Shown piece after piece: positions 7,901 through 15,095 of a stretch of 15,792 nucleotides of DNA (position 1 is the stretch's first letter; every line of letters begins with the position of its first letter). Source of the stretch: JBGPIT01 sp041485125 (GTDB lineage: Bacteria; Desulfobacterota; Binatia; UTPRO1); assembly GCA_041485125.1 (NCBI GenBank), contig JBGPIT010000073.1, positions 1-15,792 on the forward strand. Direction: 5' to 3'. A model generated the notes under the pieces. The model saw only the letters and a list, made by a program, of their open reading frames with translations. It was not told the DNA's origin and did no database searches. A program made the position numbers and the translations under genes.

Positions 7901-8201
7901 CATGGACGCCGGTCTGCTCGCGGACATCACCACGCGCTTTCTCGACGACGCGATCGGGCGTTGTCGTGAGTTGCGCGCGGCGGTCGCCGGCGGTGAGGCC
8001 GCGGCGGTGCGGCAGATCGGGCACTACATCAAGGGCGGCGCCGCGCAGTTCGATTTCATCGGTGTGCGCGACCTCGCCGCCGCGGTCGAGACGCTCGGCC
8101 AGAACGGCAGTCTCGAGTCGGCGCCCGCGCTCGTCACCGTTCTCGAAACCGAGCTCGCGAAAGCGCGCCAGGCCGTCTCGCCCGCCGACCTCGACGCGTA
8201 G
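4923..8201 (+). CDS. Hybrid sensor histidine kinase (TM-sensor-TM-PAS-HisKA-HATPase-REC-REC-HPt)
   Basis: The product is 1092 residues from the ATG at 4923. An in-frame ATG at 4893 would add ten residues but lies in the putative -10 box and lacks a ribosome site. Order: TM helix about 37-60; a 215-residue periplasmic sensor of no family I can name firmly, its last part (GILLDPLY, FVLQIYD, WTLRAWP) recalling CHASE-like sensors; TM helix about 277-297; PAS 309-425; HisKA with phospho-His456 in SHEIRTPMNG; HATPase with N box NLGSNALKF (about 569), DSGIGIP and GGTGLGLA; REC1 with Asp764 (LLDMHMPD); REC2 with Asp895 (LMDVQMPD), each keeping its Thr and Lys; and a C-terminal HPt with His1034 (GHYIKGGAA). 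All four phosphorelay residues are intact. The final response regulator must be elsewhere, as no output domain or adjacent regulator is present. The signal is unknown. Confidence 0.93.
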   Translation: MNPQHPGEPSSGERGSFARTSGFARVRRRLTGYRARAWGVGVLALLVLGLLGMLMAGIAADRRAALINANLADLAEATSWPHQEYLRPRVGLAHEIVTLLARGGDDPFHARGVAAAAVEHFERVVMLAYRAPSAASSWTLTRTAAGEDLSELEHRLDAAYRANPKDIEALAADVAGWGRVLLLRLPIPGRDGEAVLEGILLDPLYTNLFSSMQRQQFVLQIYDETALVWGERGEPDDRDRVVTRTLPVTEQRWTLRAWPRASWLAGERQREWWTVARVGLGSALVVAFAIVWLMTRWGRLAHETQVAEQGTRLIVDNALDAVVTMDAAGLITGWNAHAESTFGWTPKEAIGRVLADTIIPPQYRAAHAEGLTRFLTEGSSAIMNRRVEITAWHRDGHEFPIELSISAIKLGDRHTFTAFVRDIADRKQAEEELRRAKDAAEASNRAKSEFLATMSHEIRTPMNGVFGMTELALDTSDDAERRDFLQRARACAESLMTIINDILDFSKIEAGKLDLECIDFDVHGVLNGVLDTLAIESGRKQLELVGVVDERLPPRLRGDPGRLRQVILNLGSNALKFTDHGEVVIRIDRHDAGTATGRSGDQDGESAESGSSAASIALRCSVRDSGIGIPREKQQAIFESFTQADSSTTRRYGGTGLGLAISQRLVSLMDGEIGVESTIGSGSTFWFTAKFAPAERARIADAALPIEGLRVLVVDDNATNRMFLLKTLQNWGCRAALASGGVEALDLLKHAQVNGEPFDLVLLDMHMPDLDGMTTAARIRAEPTIRDVNIIALTSISRSAHDRKDELHLAASLPKPIKQAELLSAITALGSADGSGAAEAPAVAHRILVVDDNEANRIVAEAVLRRAGYDVHLAVDGKSAIAAAQTVAPDLILMDVQMPDMDGVAATAAIRASEDPARRVPILALTAALTAEDRERCFAVGMNGYVIKPLRREQLLDAVTGALAGRDPEQPAEPARARNGAPDPAPAADDDPDMDAGLLADITTRFLDDAIGRCRELRAAVAGGEAAAVRQIGHYIKGGAAQFDFIGVRDLAAAVETLGQNGSLESAPALVTVLETELAKARQAVSPADLDA

Positions 8202-8214
8202 CGCTCGCCGCGCA

Positions 8215-8230
8215 CGCGCCGTCAGGCGCG
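8215..8230. terminator. Small hairpin between the convergent kinase and metF genes
   Basis: CGCGCC (8215-8220), loop GTCA and GGCGCG (8225-8230) form a perfect 6-bp stem whose loop contains the metF stop codon. The genes converge with only 20 bp between stops, so a bidirectional terminator is expected here. No T tract accompanies it on either strand, so the call is weak. Confidence 0.3.
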
Positions 8231-9103
8231 CGGATCGCCGTCGTCGCGGAGCGCGCGCAGGATCGCCGACGTCGCCGGCGACTGGTTCAGCGTGTAGAAG
8301 TGGATGCCCGGCGCCCCGCCGCGTAGCAGCGCGCGGCATTGCGCGGTCGCGTACGCGGTCCCGACCTCGAGGGCGGCGCCGTCGTCGTCGCGGGCCCGAT
8401 CGAGATCGGCTTGCAGCTCGGGCGGGATGCACGCCCCCGAGAGCGCGGCGATGCGTTCGATCTGGCCGACGTTGGTGATCGGCATGATCCCCGGGACGAT
8501 CGGCACCCGGATGCCCGCGGTCCGCGCCCGGGTGACGAAGCGAAAGTACTCGTCGTTGCGGTAGAAGAGCTGCGTGATCACGAACTCGACGCCGGCGTCG
8601 ATCTTCTCGGCGAGGTGGGCGAGATCGTCCTCGGCGCTCGCGGCGTCGGGATGCGTCTCCGGGTAGCCGGCGCCGCCGAGGCAGAACGGGAACGCGCGCT
8701 CGCGGATGAAGCGCACCAGCTGCGTCGCGTAGTCGAAGCCGTCGGCGGGACGGACGAACGCCGGCTGGTCGCGCGGCGGATCGCCGCGGAGCGCGAGGAC
8801 GTTCTCGATGCCGGCGTCGGCGATCAGACGGAAGAGCCGGGCCATCTCGTCGCGGCCGGCGGTCGCGCACGTCATGTGCGACATCGCCTCGATGCCGATC
8901 TCGTGCTTGATCCGCGCCGTCAGCTCGATCGTCTTCTCGGCGGGCCGCGCGCCGGTCTTGGTGACGGAGACGAAGCTCGGGCCGAGCTCTTTCAGGCGAG
9001 CGACCGTCTCCAGGAGCTTGTGCTCGGCCTGTTCCGTCTTCGGTGGGAAGAACTCGAAGGAGAAGACCGGCTCGCCTCGGTCGAAGCAGTCCCGAATTCG
9101 CAT
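8222..9103 (-). CDS. metF: 5,10-methylenetetrahydrofolate reductase
   Basis: The product is 293 residues, normal for a bacterial MetF (about 296). It is an FAD enzyme that reduces methylene-THF to methyl-THF for methionine synthesis. Recognisable family blocks: FSFEFFPPKT with the catalytic Glu17, NVLALRGDPP with Asp108 (flavin-modulating Asp), GGAGYPETHPDA, ITQLFY with the substrate-contacting Gln178, VPGIMPITN and the C-terminal GIHFYTLN. One block is unusual: where the family normally has VSVTYGAGGST, this protein has VSVTKTGARPAEK (residues 45-57), losing the Tyr-Gly-Ala-Gly-Gly segment near the flavin. The ATG at 9103 is preceded by AAGG about ten bases upstream. It diverges from clpS across 129 bp and is not in an operon with metE or metH. 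Catalytic activity with the altered loop is likely but unproven. Confidence 0.9.
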   Translation of the reverse strand: MRIRDCFDRGEPVFSFEFFPPKTEQAEHKLLETVARLKELGPSFVSVTKTGARPAEKTIELTARIKHEIGIEAMSHMTCATAGRDEMARLFRLIADAGIENVLALRGDPPRDQPAFVRPADGFDYATQLVRFIRERAFPFCLGGAGYPETHPDAASAEDDLAHLAEKIDAGVEFVITQLFYRNDEYFRFVTRARTAGIRVPIVPGIMPITNVGQIERIAALSGACIPPELQADLDRARDDDGAALEVGTAYATAQCRALLRGGAPGIHFYTLNQSPATSAILRALRDDGDPRA

Positions 9104-9215
9104 CAGCGGGCTACCTTACTACAGACGGTTCGGGGGTTCGCCACCGAAAAGGCTCGGGATGGCACGGTCGGGCGCCGCCGGTCGTGGGGTCGAGGTGTCT
9201 CGCCACCCCGCGCGA

Positions 9216-9224
9216 TGGTATGCT
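9216..9224 (+). promoter_or_regulatory. Extended -10 promoter candidate for clpS-clpA
   Basis: TGG-TATGCT matches the TGn-TAnnnT extended -10 form, with no clear -35 box. The predicted start point is near 9231, only about two bases before the clpS ATG at 9233, and no Shine-Dalgarno site exists, so clpS may be translated from a leaderless mRNA. The word CGATGGTATG-x-TCC is shared with the region before the hybrid kinase. Confidence 0.45.
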
Positions 9225-9232
9225 CCACACCC

Positions 9233-9559
9233 ATGAGCGACCGGCGGAACCCTCGGGAGGACACCACCGGTGTCGCAACCGACACCCGCACCGAACGGAA
9301 GCTCAAGAAACCGAAAATGTACAAGGTATTGCTGCACAACGACGACTACACGACCATGGAGTTCGTGGTCTCCGTCCTTCAGCACGTGTTTCATCGCTCC
9401 GAGACGGACGCGCTGCAGATCATGTTGCACGTCCACAAGCACGGCCTCGGCGTCGCCGGGGTCTACACGCGTGAGGTGGCCGAGAGCCGAGTCGAGCAGG
9501 TCGAGACGCTGGCGAGGGCGGAAGAGTTTCCGTTGCGCTGCAGTATGGAAGAGGCCTAG
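9233..9559 (+). CDS. clpS: ATP-dependent Clp protease adaptor ClpS
   Basis: The product is 108 residues, the usual ClpS size. It binds N-terminal destabilising residues (N-degrons) and delivers substrates to ClpA for degradation by ClpAP in the cytoplasm. The first 28 residues are a charged, flexible arm. The core follows: YKVLLHNDDYTTMEF with the N-degron-contacting Asn36, Asp37 and Asp38 and the hydrophobic gatekeeper Met42; His68 in HVHKHG, equivalent to the E. coli binding His; then GVYTREVAE, a block conserved in the family. The ATG at 9233 gives this standard arm; an in-frame ATG at 9215 would add MVCSTP and overlaps the putative -10 box. The stop at 9557-9559 abuts the clpA ATG directly, so the two are co-transcribed and probably coupled. 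Confidence 0.95.
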   Translation: MSDRRNPREDTTGVATDTRTERKLKKPKMYKVLLHNDDYTTMEFVVSVLQHVFHRSETDALQIMLHVHKHGLGVAGVYTREVAESRVEQVETLARAEEFPLRCSMEEA

Positions 9560-11953
9560 ATGCGCATCAGCCGCGAGCTGCAACTCAGTCTCACTCTTGC
9601 CGTCAACGAGGCGCGCCGCCGGCGTCATGAGTTCCTCTGCATCGAGCACGTGCTCTACGCGCTGCTGCACGATCCGGACGTCGCCGAGATCGTCCGCCAG
9701 TGCGGCGGCGACGTCGTCGATCTCAAAAGCGAGCTCGAGAAGTTCTTCGACGAGAAGCTCGAGGCGCTGCCCGACCGTGCCGAGGTGACGCCGCAGCAGA
9801 CGCTCGGCTTCCAGCGCGTCATTCAGCGCGCCGCCGCGCACGTGCAGTCGGCCGGCAAGGACGAGATCCTCGGCCGGAACGTTTTGGTCTCGATCTTCCG
9901 CGAGCCCGACTGCCACGCCGCGTATCTGCTCGAGCAGCAGGGCATCAGTCGCCTCGACGTGCTGAGCTACATCTCGCACGGCGTCTCGAAGATCGCCGAG
10001 GAGCCGACCGCCGTCGAGACCGACGTCGAGAGCGAGGACGACGAGGACGACAGCGAAAGCGAAGGCGGCGGGAAGCCGCGCAAGGACCCGCTCTCACTGT
10101 TCGCCGTCGATCTCGTCGCCCGTGCCGCCGCCGGCAAGATCGATCCGCTGATCGGCCGCGAAGAGGAGCTCCATCGCACCGCGCGCGTCCTCTGCCGCCG
10201 GCGCAAGAACAATCCGGTCTTCGTCGGTGAGGCGGGGGTCGGCAAGACGGCGCTCGCCGAGGGCCTGGCACTCCAGATCCATCTCGGCAAGGTGCCCGCG
10301 CTTCTGAAAGACTCCAAGGTCTACGCGCTCGACATGGGCGCGCTGCTCGCCGGCACGCGCTTCCGCGGCGACTTCGAGCAGCGCCTCAAGGCCGTGATGG
10401 CGGCGCTCCGCAAGCAGAAAGGCGCGATTCTCTTCATCGACGAGATTCACACCTTGGTCGGCGCCGGCGCGACCAGCGGCGGCTCGCTCGACGCGTCCAA
10501 CATCCTCAAGCCGGTGCTCGCCTCGGGCGAGCTCAAGTGCATCGGCGCGACGACCTACCACGACTACAAGAGCTACTTCGAGCGTGACCGGGCGCTCGCG
10601 CGGCGCTTCCAGAAGATCGAGGTGCGCGAGCCGACCCCGGACGAGACCCACGAGATCCTGAAAGGCCTCAAGTCGCACTACGAGAGCCACCACGGCGTGA
10701 GCTACACGCGCGACGCGCTCCGTGCCGCCGCCGATCTCTCCGCCAAGCACATCGTCGACCGCTATCTGCCCGACAAGGCCATCGACGTCATCGACGAAGC
10801 GGGCGCGATCGTGCAGATGCTGCCGCCGAGCAAGAGCCGCAAGGTCGTGCGCATGCGGGACATCGAGCACGTCGTGGCGACGATCGCGAAGATTCCGCCG
10901 CGCAGCGTGTCGGTCTCCGATCGCGAGCGCCTGGAGACGCTCGAGCGCGACCTCAAGCTCTCGGTCTTCGGCCAAGACCAGGCGATCGAGGGTCTCGCTT
11001 CCGCGATCAAGCTCTCGCGCGCCGGTCTCGGGCATCCCGAGAAGCCGGTCGGATCATTCCTCTTCGCCGGTCCGACGGGGGTCGGCAAGACCGAGGTCGC
11101 GAAGCAGCTCGCGTCGGTCCTCGGGGTGACGTTCCTCCGCTACGACATGAGCGAGTACATGGAGGCGCACACCGTCTCGCGCCTGATCGGCGCGCCGCCG
11201 GGCTACGTCGGCTTCGATCAGGGCGGCCTGCTCACCGACGCGATCCGCAAAACCCCGTACGCGGTCCTGCTGCTCGACGAGATCGAGAAGGCCCACCCGA
11301 ACCTCTTCAACATCTTGCTGCAGGTGATGGATCACGCCGCGCTCACCGACAACAACGGCCGGCAGGCCGATTTCCGCAACGTGATCCTGATCATGACCAC
11401 CAACGCCGGGGCGCAGGAGATGGCGGCCGCGGCGATCGGCTTCGGCGCCCGCAGCAACGAGGACCAAGGCGGCCGCGCGATCACCCGGCTCTTCAGCCCC
11501 GAGTTCCGCAATCGGCTGGACGCGATCATCTCGTTCGGCTCGCTTTCGATGCCGATCATCGAGCGCGTCGTCGACAAGTTCATCCTGGAGCTCGACGCGC
11601 AGCTGAACGAAAAGAAGGTCTTCCTCCAGCTCACGCCCGCGGCGCGGCGGTACCTCGCCGAGAAGGGCTACGATCCCGCCTTCGGCGCGCGCCCGATGGC
11701 GCGGCTCATCCAGACCGAGATCAAGCGCGTCCTCGCCGACGACATCCTCTTCGGCCGTCTGCGCGACGGCGGCCGCGTCGAGATCGACGTGCGTGACGGC
11801 GCGCTCACGTTCGACTACGCGCCGGTCGGCGATCGACCGGCAGAGAGCGCCGCGCCGGTCGCCGGGACCGCGGGTCCGTCAGTGGAGCCGCAAAGTCCGC
11901 TGCCGACGCCGGAGGATCCCGCAGAGGAGCCGCCGGCCGAGGGCGACCTGTAG
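9560..11953 (+). CDS. clpA: ATP-dependent Clp protease ATP-binding subunit ClpA
   Basis: The product is 797 residues (E. coli ClpA is 758). It is a double-ring AAA+ unfoldase that feeds proteins to ClpP. Order: Clp N-domain, residues 1-145; a highly acidic linker about 150-176 (DVESEDDEDDSESEGGG); D1 with Walker A GEAGVGKT (223-230) and Walker B ILFIDEIH; D2 with Walker A GPTGVGKT (504-511) and Walker B VLLLDEIEKAH; the ClpP-docking loop IGF at 626-628; and the C-terminal small domain with GYDPAFGARPMARLIQ. No middle coiled-coil domain is present, which separates it from ClpB and ClpC. The last 50 residues are a Pro/Glu/Ala-rich tail absent from E. coli ClpA. A purine-rich ribosome site GGAAGAGG (9547-9554) lies inside the end of clpS. 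Its partner clpP is not in the window. Confidence 0.96.
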   Translation: MRISRELQLSLTLAVNEARRRRHEFLCIEHVLYALLHDPDVAEIVRQCGGDVVDLKSELEKFFDEKLEALPDRAEVTPQQTLGFQRVIQRAAAHVQSAGKDEILGRNVLVSIFREPDCHAAYLLEQQGISRLDVLSYISHGVSKIAEEPTAVETDVESEDDEDDSESEGGGKPRKDPLSLFAVDLVARAAAGKIDPLIGREEELHRTARVLCRRRKNNPVFVGEAGVGKTALAEGLALQIHLGKVPALLKDSKVYALDMGALLAGTRFRGDFEQRLKAVMAALRKQKGAILFIDEIHTLVGAGATSGGSLDASNILKPVLASGELKCIGATTYHDYKSYFERDRALARRFQKIEVREPTPDETHEILKGLKSHYESHHGVSYTRDALRAAADLSAKHIVDRYLPDKAIDVIDEAGAIVQMLPPSKSRKVVRMRDIEHVVATIAKIPPRSVSVSDRERLETLERDLKLSVFGQDQAIEGLASAIKLSRAGLGHPEKPVGSFLFAGPTGVGKTEVAKQLASVLGVTFLRYDMSEYMEAHTVSRLIGAPPGYVGFDQGGLLTDAIRKTPYAVLLLDEIEKAHPNLFNILLQVMDHAALTDNNGRQADFRNVILIMTTNAGAQEMAAAAIGFGARSNEDQGGRAITRLFSPEFRNRLDAIISFGSLSMPIIERVVDKFILELDAQLNEKKVFLQLTPAARRYLAEKGYDPAFGARPMARLIQTEIKRVLADDILFGRLRDGGRVEIDVRDGALTFDYAPVGDRPAESAAPVAGTAGPSVEPQSPLPTPEDPAEEPPAEGDL

Positions 11954-12089
11954 CTCGAGTCGATGACGACGTCTGACGCGCTGCGCGCGCTGCGCCTCGC
12001 GTGGCATTTTGGCCCTCGGCTCGCGAGCGGACGCGACCGCCCTCCTTGGCCGGGTGATCCAGGCACGATCGTCCGGCCGACGGTGACTT

Positions 12090-12124
12090 TGCGCTTGACG
12101 GCGGCGCCGCAAGCGCACGATAAG
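12090..12124 (+). promoter_or_regulatory. Promoter of the secreted hydrolase gene, with -35 box in an inverted repeat
   Basis: TTGACG (12095-12100) is followed by an 18-bp spacer and GATAAG (12119-12124), five and four consensus matches. The -35 box overlaps the left arm of the inverted repeat TGCGCTT (12090-12096) and AAGCGCA (12111-12117), whose centre GCGGCGCCGC is itself palindromic. The predicted start near 12131 gives a leader of about 95 nt. Confidence 0.5.
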
Positions 12125-12139
12125 GGCCATCGCGTCCCG

Positions 12140-12171
12140 TCGATGTGATGCCCACTCGATGTGACGCACAC
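12140..12171 (+). repeat. Two tandem copies of a 16-bp repeat in the hydrolase leader
   Basis: Two directly adjacent 16-base units (12140-12155 and 12156-12171) both begin TCGATGTGA and agree at 14 of 16 positions. They lie just downstream of the predicted transcription start, a position typical of a roadblock operator or of a repeated RNA-binding site. Confidence 0.6.
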
Positions 12172-12192
12172 GCCGCGACACCCGTCGCGGCG
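12171..12192 (+). other. Perfect 9-bp hairpin in the leader of the hydrolase mRNA
   Basis: CGCCGCGAC (12171-12179), loop ACCC and GTCGCGGCG (12184-12192) pair without mismatch. It ends 22 bases before the strong Shine-Dalgarno AGGAGA (12215-12220), so it leaves the ribosome site free. No T tract follows, which argues against a simple terminator. It may stabilise the mRNA or act in regulation. Confidence 0.5.
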
Positions 12193-12226
12193 ACCAACCT
12201 CATTGGCTGTACCTAGGAGAGTAACG

Positions 12227-15094
12227 ATGCGTGTGCGTGCAAATGGGCTTCGCTGTGCAGCGATCACTGCGGCTCTTCTTGGTGCGCTCGGTATGAGCGC
12301 GGCGACTCCCGCCGCGGCTCAGGGCCTCGACCACTTCCTCTGCTACAAAGCCGGCGCGGCCAGCGGGTCGACGAAGTTCAACGCCCGCACCGTGGCTCTC
12401 GCGGACGGCGTGCATGACGGGGACGCCGAGGTGAAGAAGCCGCAGTTTCTCTGCGCGCCCACCAACAAGAACGGCGAGGATCCATCGGCCCCGAGCCACG
12501 CCCTTCACCTCGAGGACTACGCGATCAAGTCGGCGACGAAGTTCCTTGCGGTCGTGAACCAGCGCGTCCAGGACCAATTCGGGACGCACTTCGTGGACCT
12601 CAAGAAGCCGAGTGGCTTGCAGGTTCCGACGGCGAAGAGCCTCGTCAATCCGCCCGCGACGGCGCCTGTGCCCGCGATCGACCACTTCCACTGCTACAAG
12701 ATCAAGGCGACGAAGCACACGGCGGCGTTCGTCCGCCAGAGTGTGACGGTCGAAGATCAGTTCGGCGCGATGACCGTCGATGTGGTGAAGCCCACGCGCC
12801 TGTGCCTGCCGGTCGACAAGAACGGCGAGGCGCCGGGTGCGGGCAGCCACGACGCACGCCTCCTCTGCTACCAAGTGAAGCAGACCAACCAGCCGAAGTT
12901 CGTGCCGATCACCTCGCTCTTCACCCGCAACCAGTTCGGGTTCGAGGTCCTCAAGGCCGCGAAGCCCGCCGAGCTTTGCGTTCCCGCCACGCAGCCGCCG
13001 GAGAATTGCGGCAACAACGTCATCGATGCCGGCGAGCAGTGCGACGGCAGCGCGCCGTCGGCGTGCCCTGGGTTGTGTCGGCCGAGCTGCCAGTGCGCGG
13101 TATGCGGCGACGGCCAGATCAACGCACCGAACGAGGAGTGTGACGGCGCCAACGCCCCGACCTGTCCGGGTACCTGCCAGCCGAACTGCGGATGCCCCGG
13201 GGTCTGCGACCCGCTCGATCCGAGCGTCTGCCTCTACCCGTTCCCCAACGACTACTTCTCGATCGTCGACCCGACGACCGACACCGGACGGCGCGTGCAC
13301 ATGTCGATAAGCGCGGTGCCGCGGAACGCGTCGAATGTCCCCATCAATCCGGTCGACCACAACCGCAACGACGGCTTCAGCCCGGGGAGCTCGATCGAGT
13401 TCCGCGTGCCGAGCGTGGATCTCGCCGTGACCGGCGCCGCGCCGATCACCAACCTGGCGCGCTCGCTCGACGTCGATTCGCCGACCGTGATCGTCAACGC
13501 CACCACGCTTGCCCATCATCTCCACTGGGCCGAGGTCGACTCCAACGCCACGTCGGAGGCGACACGCGCCGTCATCATGCGTCCCGGCATCAACTTCGAC
13601 GACGGCGCGCGCTACATCGTCGCGCTGCGCAACATGAAGCAGACCAACGGCTCGCTGATCGCGCCGAACGCCGACTTCGTCGCCTACCGCGACAACGTCC
13701 CCACCGGCGACCCGGCGAAGGAAGCGCGGCGGGCGCACATGGAGAGCATCTTCGCGACGCTCGTGAGCGCCGGCGTGCCGCGCGGCGATCTCTATCTCGC
13801 CTGGGACTTCACCGTCGCGAGCACCCGCAGCCTCAGCGAACGCCTGCTCTTCATGCGTGACGACGGCTTCAGCCGCCTCGGGGTCGCGGCGCCGACGTTC
13901 TCCGTGACGCAGGTGCAGGACGAGGTCGACTCGAAGATCTTCCGGACGGTGACCGGCACGTTCAACGTCGAGCGCTACGTCAGCACCACCGCGCCCGGCG
14001 CCCGTTTCGTGCTCGGCCCGAACGGTCTGCCGACCCACCAGGCGACGCCGCAGGTCGCCAACTTCATATGCAACATTCCGCGGGCGGCACTGGCGAACGC
14101 CGGAGCGACGGCCGTGCCGGCGCGCCCATCGCTCTACGGCCACGGCCTCTTGGGCGACGCAGGCGAGGTCGGCTCGGGCAACGTCAAGGACATGTCGAAC
14201 GAGCACAACTTCATGTTCTGCGCGACCGACTGGATCGGCCTGGCGGGCGGGGACGTCGGCAACGCGATCGTGACGCTCGGCGAGCTCTCGAACTTCCCGT
14301 CGGTCACCGATCGGCTGCAGCAGAGCGTCTTGGACATGCTCTTCCTCGCGCGGCTCATGATCCATCCGCAGGGCTTCGCGTCGAACGCCGCGTTCAAGGA
14401 CGGGTTCGGCACCCCGGTCATCGATACCAGCGAGGTCTACTACGACGGCAACAGCCAGGGCGGCATCTTCGGTGGGACCGTCATGGCAGTCGCCCAGGAC
14501 ATCACCCGTGGCGTCCTCGGCGTGCCGGGCATGAACTACTCGACGCTGCTCCCGCGCAGCACCGACTTCGCGCTTTACGCGATGTTCCTCTACCCGGCGT
14601 ACCCGAACGAGCTCGAGCGGCCGCTGATCTTCTCGTTCATCCAGATGCTGTGGGATCGCTCCGATCCGAACGGCTACGCGAGCCACTTGACCGGCACGCG
14701 CGCGCCGCTGCTGCCGGGCACGCCGGCGCACACGGTGCTGCTCCACGAGGCGTTCGGCGACTTCCAGGTCGCGAACGTCACGACCGAGATCGAGGCCAGG
14801 ACGCTCGGCGCGAGCATCTACCAGCCGGCGCTTGCCCCAGGACGCCACACCGACGTCACGCCGTTCCTCGGCATCCCCGCGATCCCGAGCTTCCCGTTCA
14901 ACGGGTCGGCGATGGTCGTCTGGGACAGCGGCACGGCCGCCCCGCCGATCACCAACACGTCGCCGAGCGTCGGCTCCGATCCGCACGGCAAGCCCCGCAG
15001 CAACGTCAACGCACGGACCCAGAAGTCGGAGTTCCTGAAGCCAACCGGCGCCGTGGTCGACGTCTGCAGCGGCGTGCCCTGTCTCGCGCCGTGA
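12227..15094 (+). CDS. Secreted multi-domain alpha/beta hydrolase with DHFxCYK and Myxococcus-type Cys repeats
   Basis: The product is 955 residues. The ATG at 12227 is fixed by AGGAGA six bases upstream and opens directly into a signal peptide (residues 1-31, ending ATPAAAQ). Four tandem units of about 50 residues follow (about 35-83, 91-138, 152-201, 208-256), typified by DHFxCYK at the start and KPxxLCxPxxKNGE at the end. Next come two Myxococcus-type Cys units (261-325: CGNNVIDAGEQCD and CGDGQINAPNEECD). From about 327 a hydrolase region opens CLYPFPNDYFS, like the N-terminus of large bacterial lipases. Ser743 sits in a GNSQG elbow, HG at 638-639 may form the oxyanion hole, and Asp845 (EAFGDFQV) and His920 (DPHGKPR) are plausible triad partners. 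Likely an extracellular esterase or lipase held by the repeats; substrate unknown. It stands alone with its own promoter. Confidence 0.85.
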   Translation: MRVRANGLRCAAITAALLGALGMSAATPAAAQGLDHFLCYKAGAASGSTKFNARTVALADGVHDGDAEVKKPQFLCAPTNKNGEDPSAPSHALHLEDYAIKSATKFLAVVNQRVQDQFGTHFVDLKKPSGLQVPTAKSLVNPPATAPVPAIDHFHCYKIKATKHTAAFVRQSVTVEDQFGAMTVDVVKPTRLCLPVDKNGEAPGAGSHDARLLCYQVKQTNQPKFVPITSLFTRNQFGFEVLKAAKPAELCVPATQPPENCGNNVIDAGEQCDGSAPSACPGLCRPSCQCAVCGDGQINAPNEECDGANAPTCPGTCQPNCGCPGVCDPLDPSVCLYPFPNDYFSIVDPTTDTGRRVHMSISAVPRNASNVPINPVDHNRNDGFSPGSSIEFRVPSVDLAVTGAAPITNLARSLDVDSPTVIVNATTLAHHLHWAEVDSNATSEATRAVIMRPGINFDDGARYIVALRNMKQTNGSLIAPNADFVAYRDNVPTGDPAKEARRAHMESIFATLVSAGVPRGDLYLAWDFTVASTRSLSERLLFMRDDGFSRLGVAAPTFSVTQVQDEVDSKIFRTVTGTFNVERYVSTTAPGARFVLGPNGLPTHQATPQVANFICNIPRAALANAGATAVPARPSLYGHGLLGDAGEVGSGNVKDMSNEHNFMFCATDWIGLAGGDVGNAIVTLGELSNFPSVTDRLQQSVLDMLFLARLMIHPQGFASNAAFKDGFGTPVIDTSEVYYDGNSQGGIFGGTVMAVAQDITRGVLGVPGMNYSTLLPRSTDFALYAMFLYPAYPNELERPLIFSFIQMLWDRSDPNGYASHLTGTRAPLLPGTPAHTVLLHEAFGDFQVANVTTEIEARTLGASIYQPALAPGRHTDVTPFLGIPAIPSFPFNGSAMVVWDSGTAAPPITNTSPSVGSDPHGKPRSNVNARTQKSEFLKPTGAVVDVCSGVPCLAP

Positions 15095-15095
15095 T

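Noticed and set aside
7161..8870. A 569-codon minus-strand frame spanning the end of the kinase and most of metF
   Set aside because: It reads across two well-supported genes in the wrong frame and shows no recognisable motif.
11963..12148. Possible 61-residue small ORF after clpA
   Set aside because: No Shine-Dalgarno site, no hydrophobic or conserved pattern, and it overlaps the predicted promoter of the hydrolase gene.
12140..12171. CRP-like sites, because TGTGA occurs twice
   Set aside because: The TGTGA words are in direct, not inverted, orientation and no TCACA half-site is present at the right distance.
12200..14986. A 928-codon open frame on the minus strand opposite the hydrolase gene
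   Set aside because: Its translation is dominated by Arg, Ala, Val, Asp and Glu without any domain, and it exists because codon bias at high GC leaves few stops in the antisense frame. The + strand frame has a signal peptide, SD site and clear domains.
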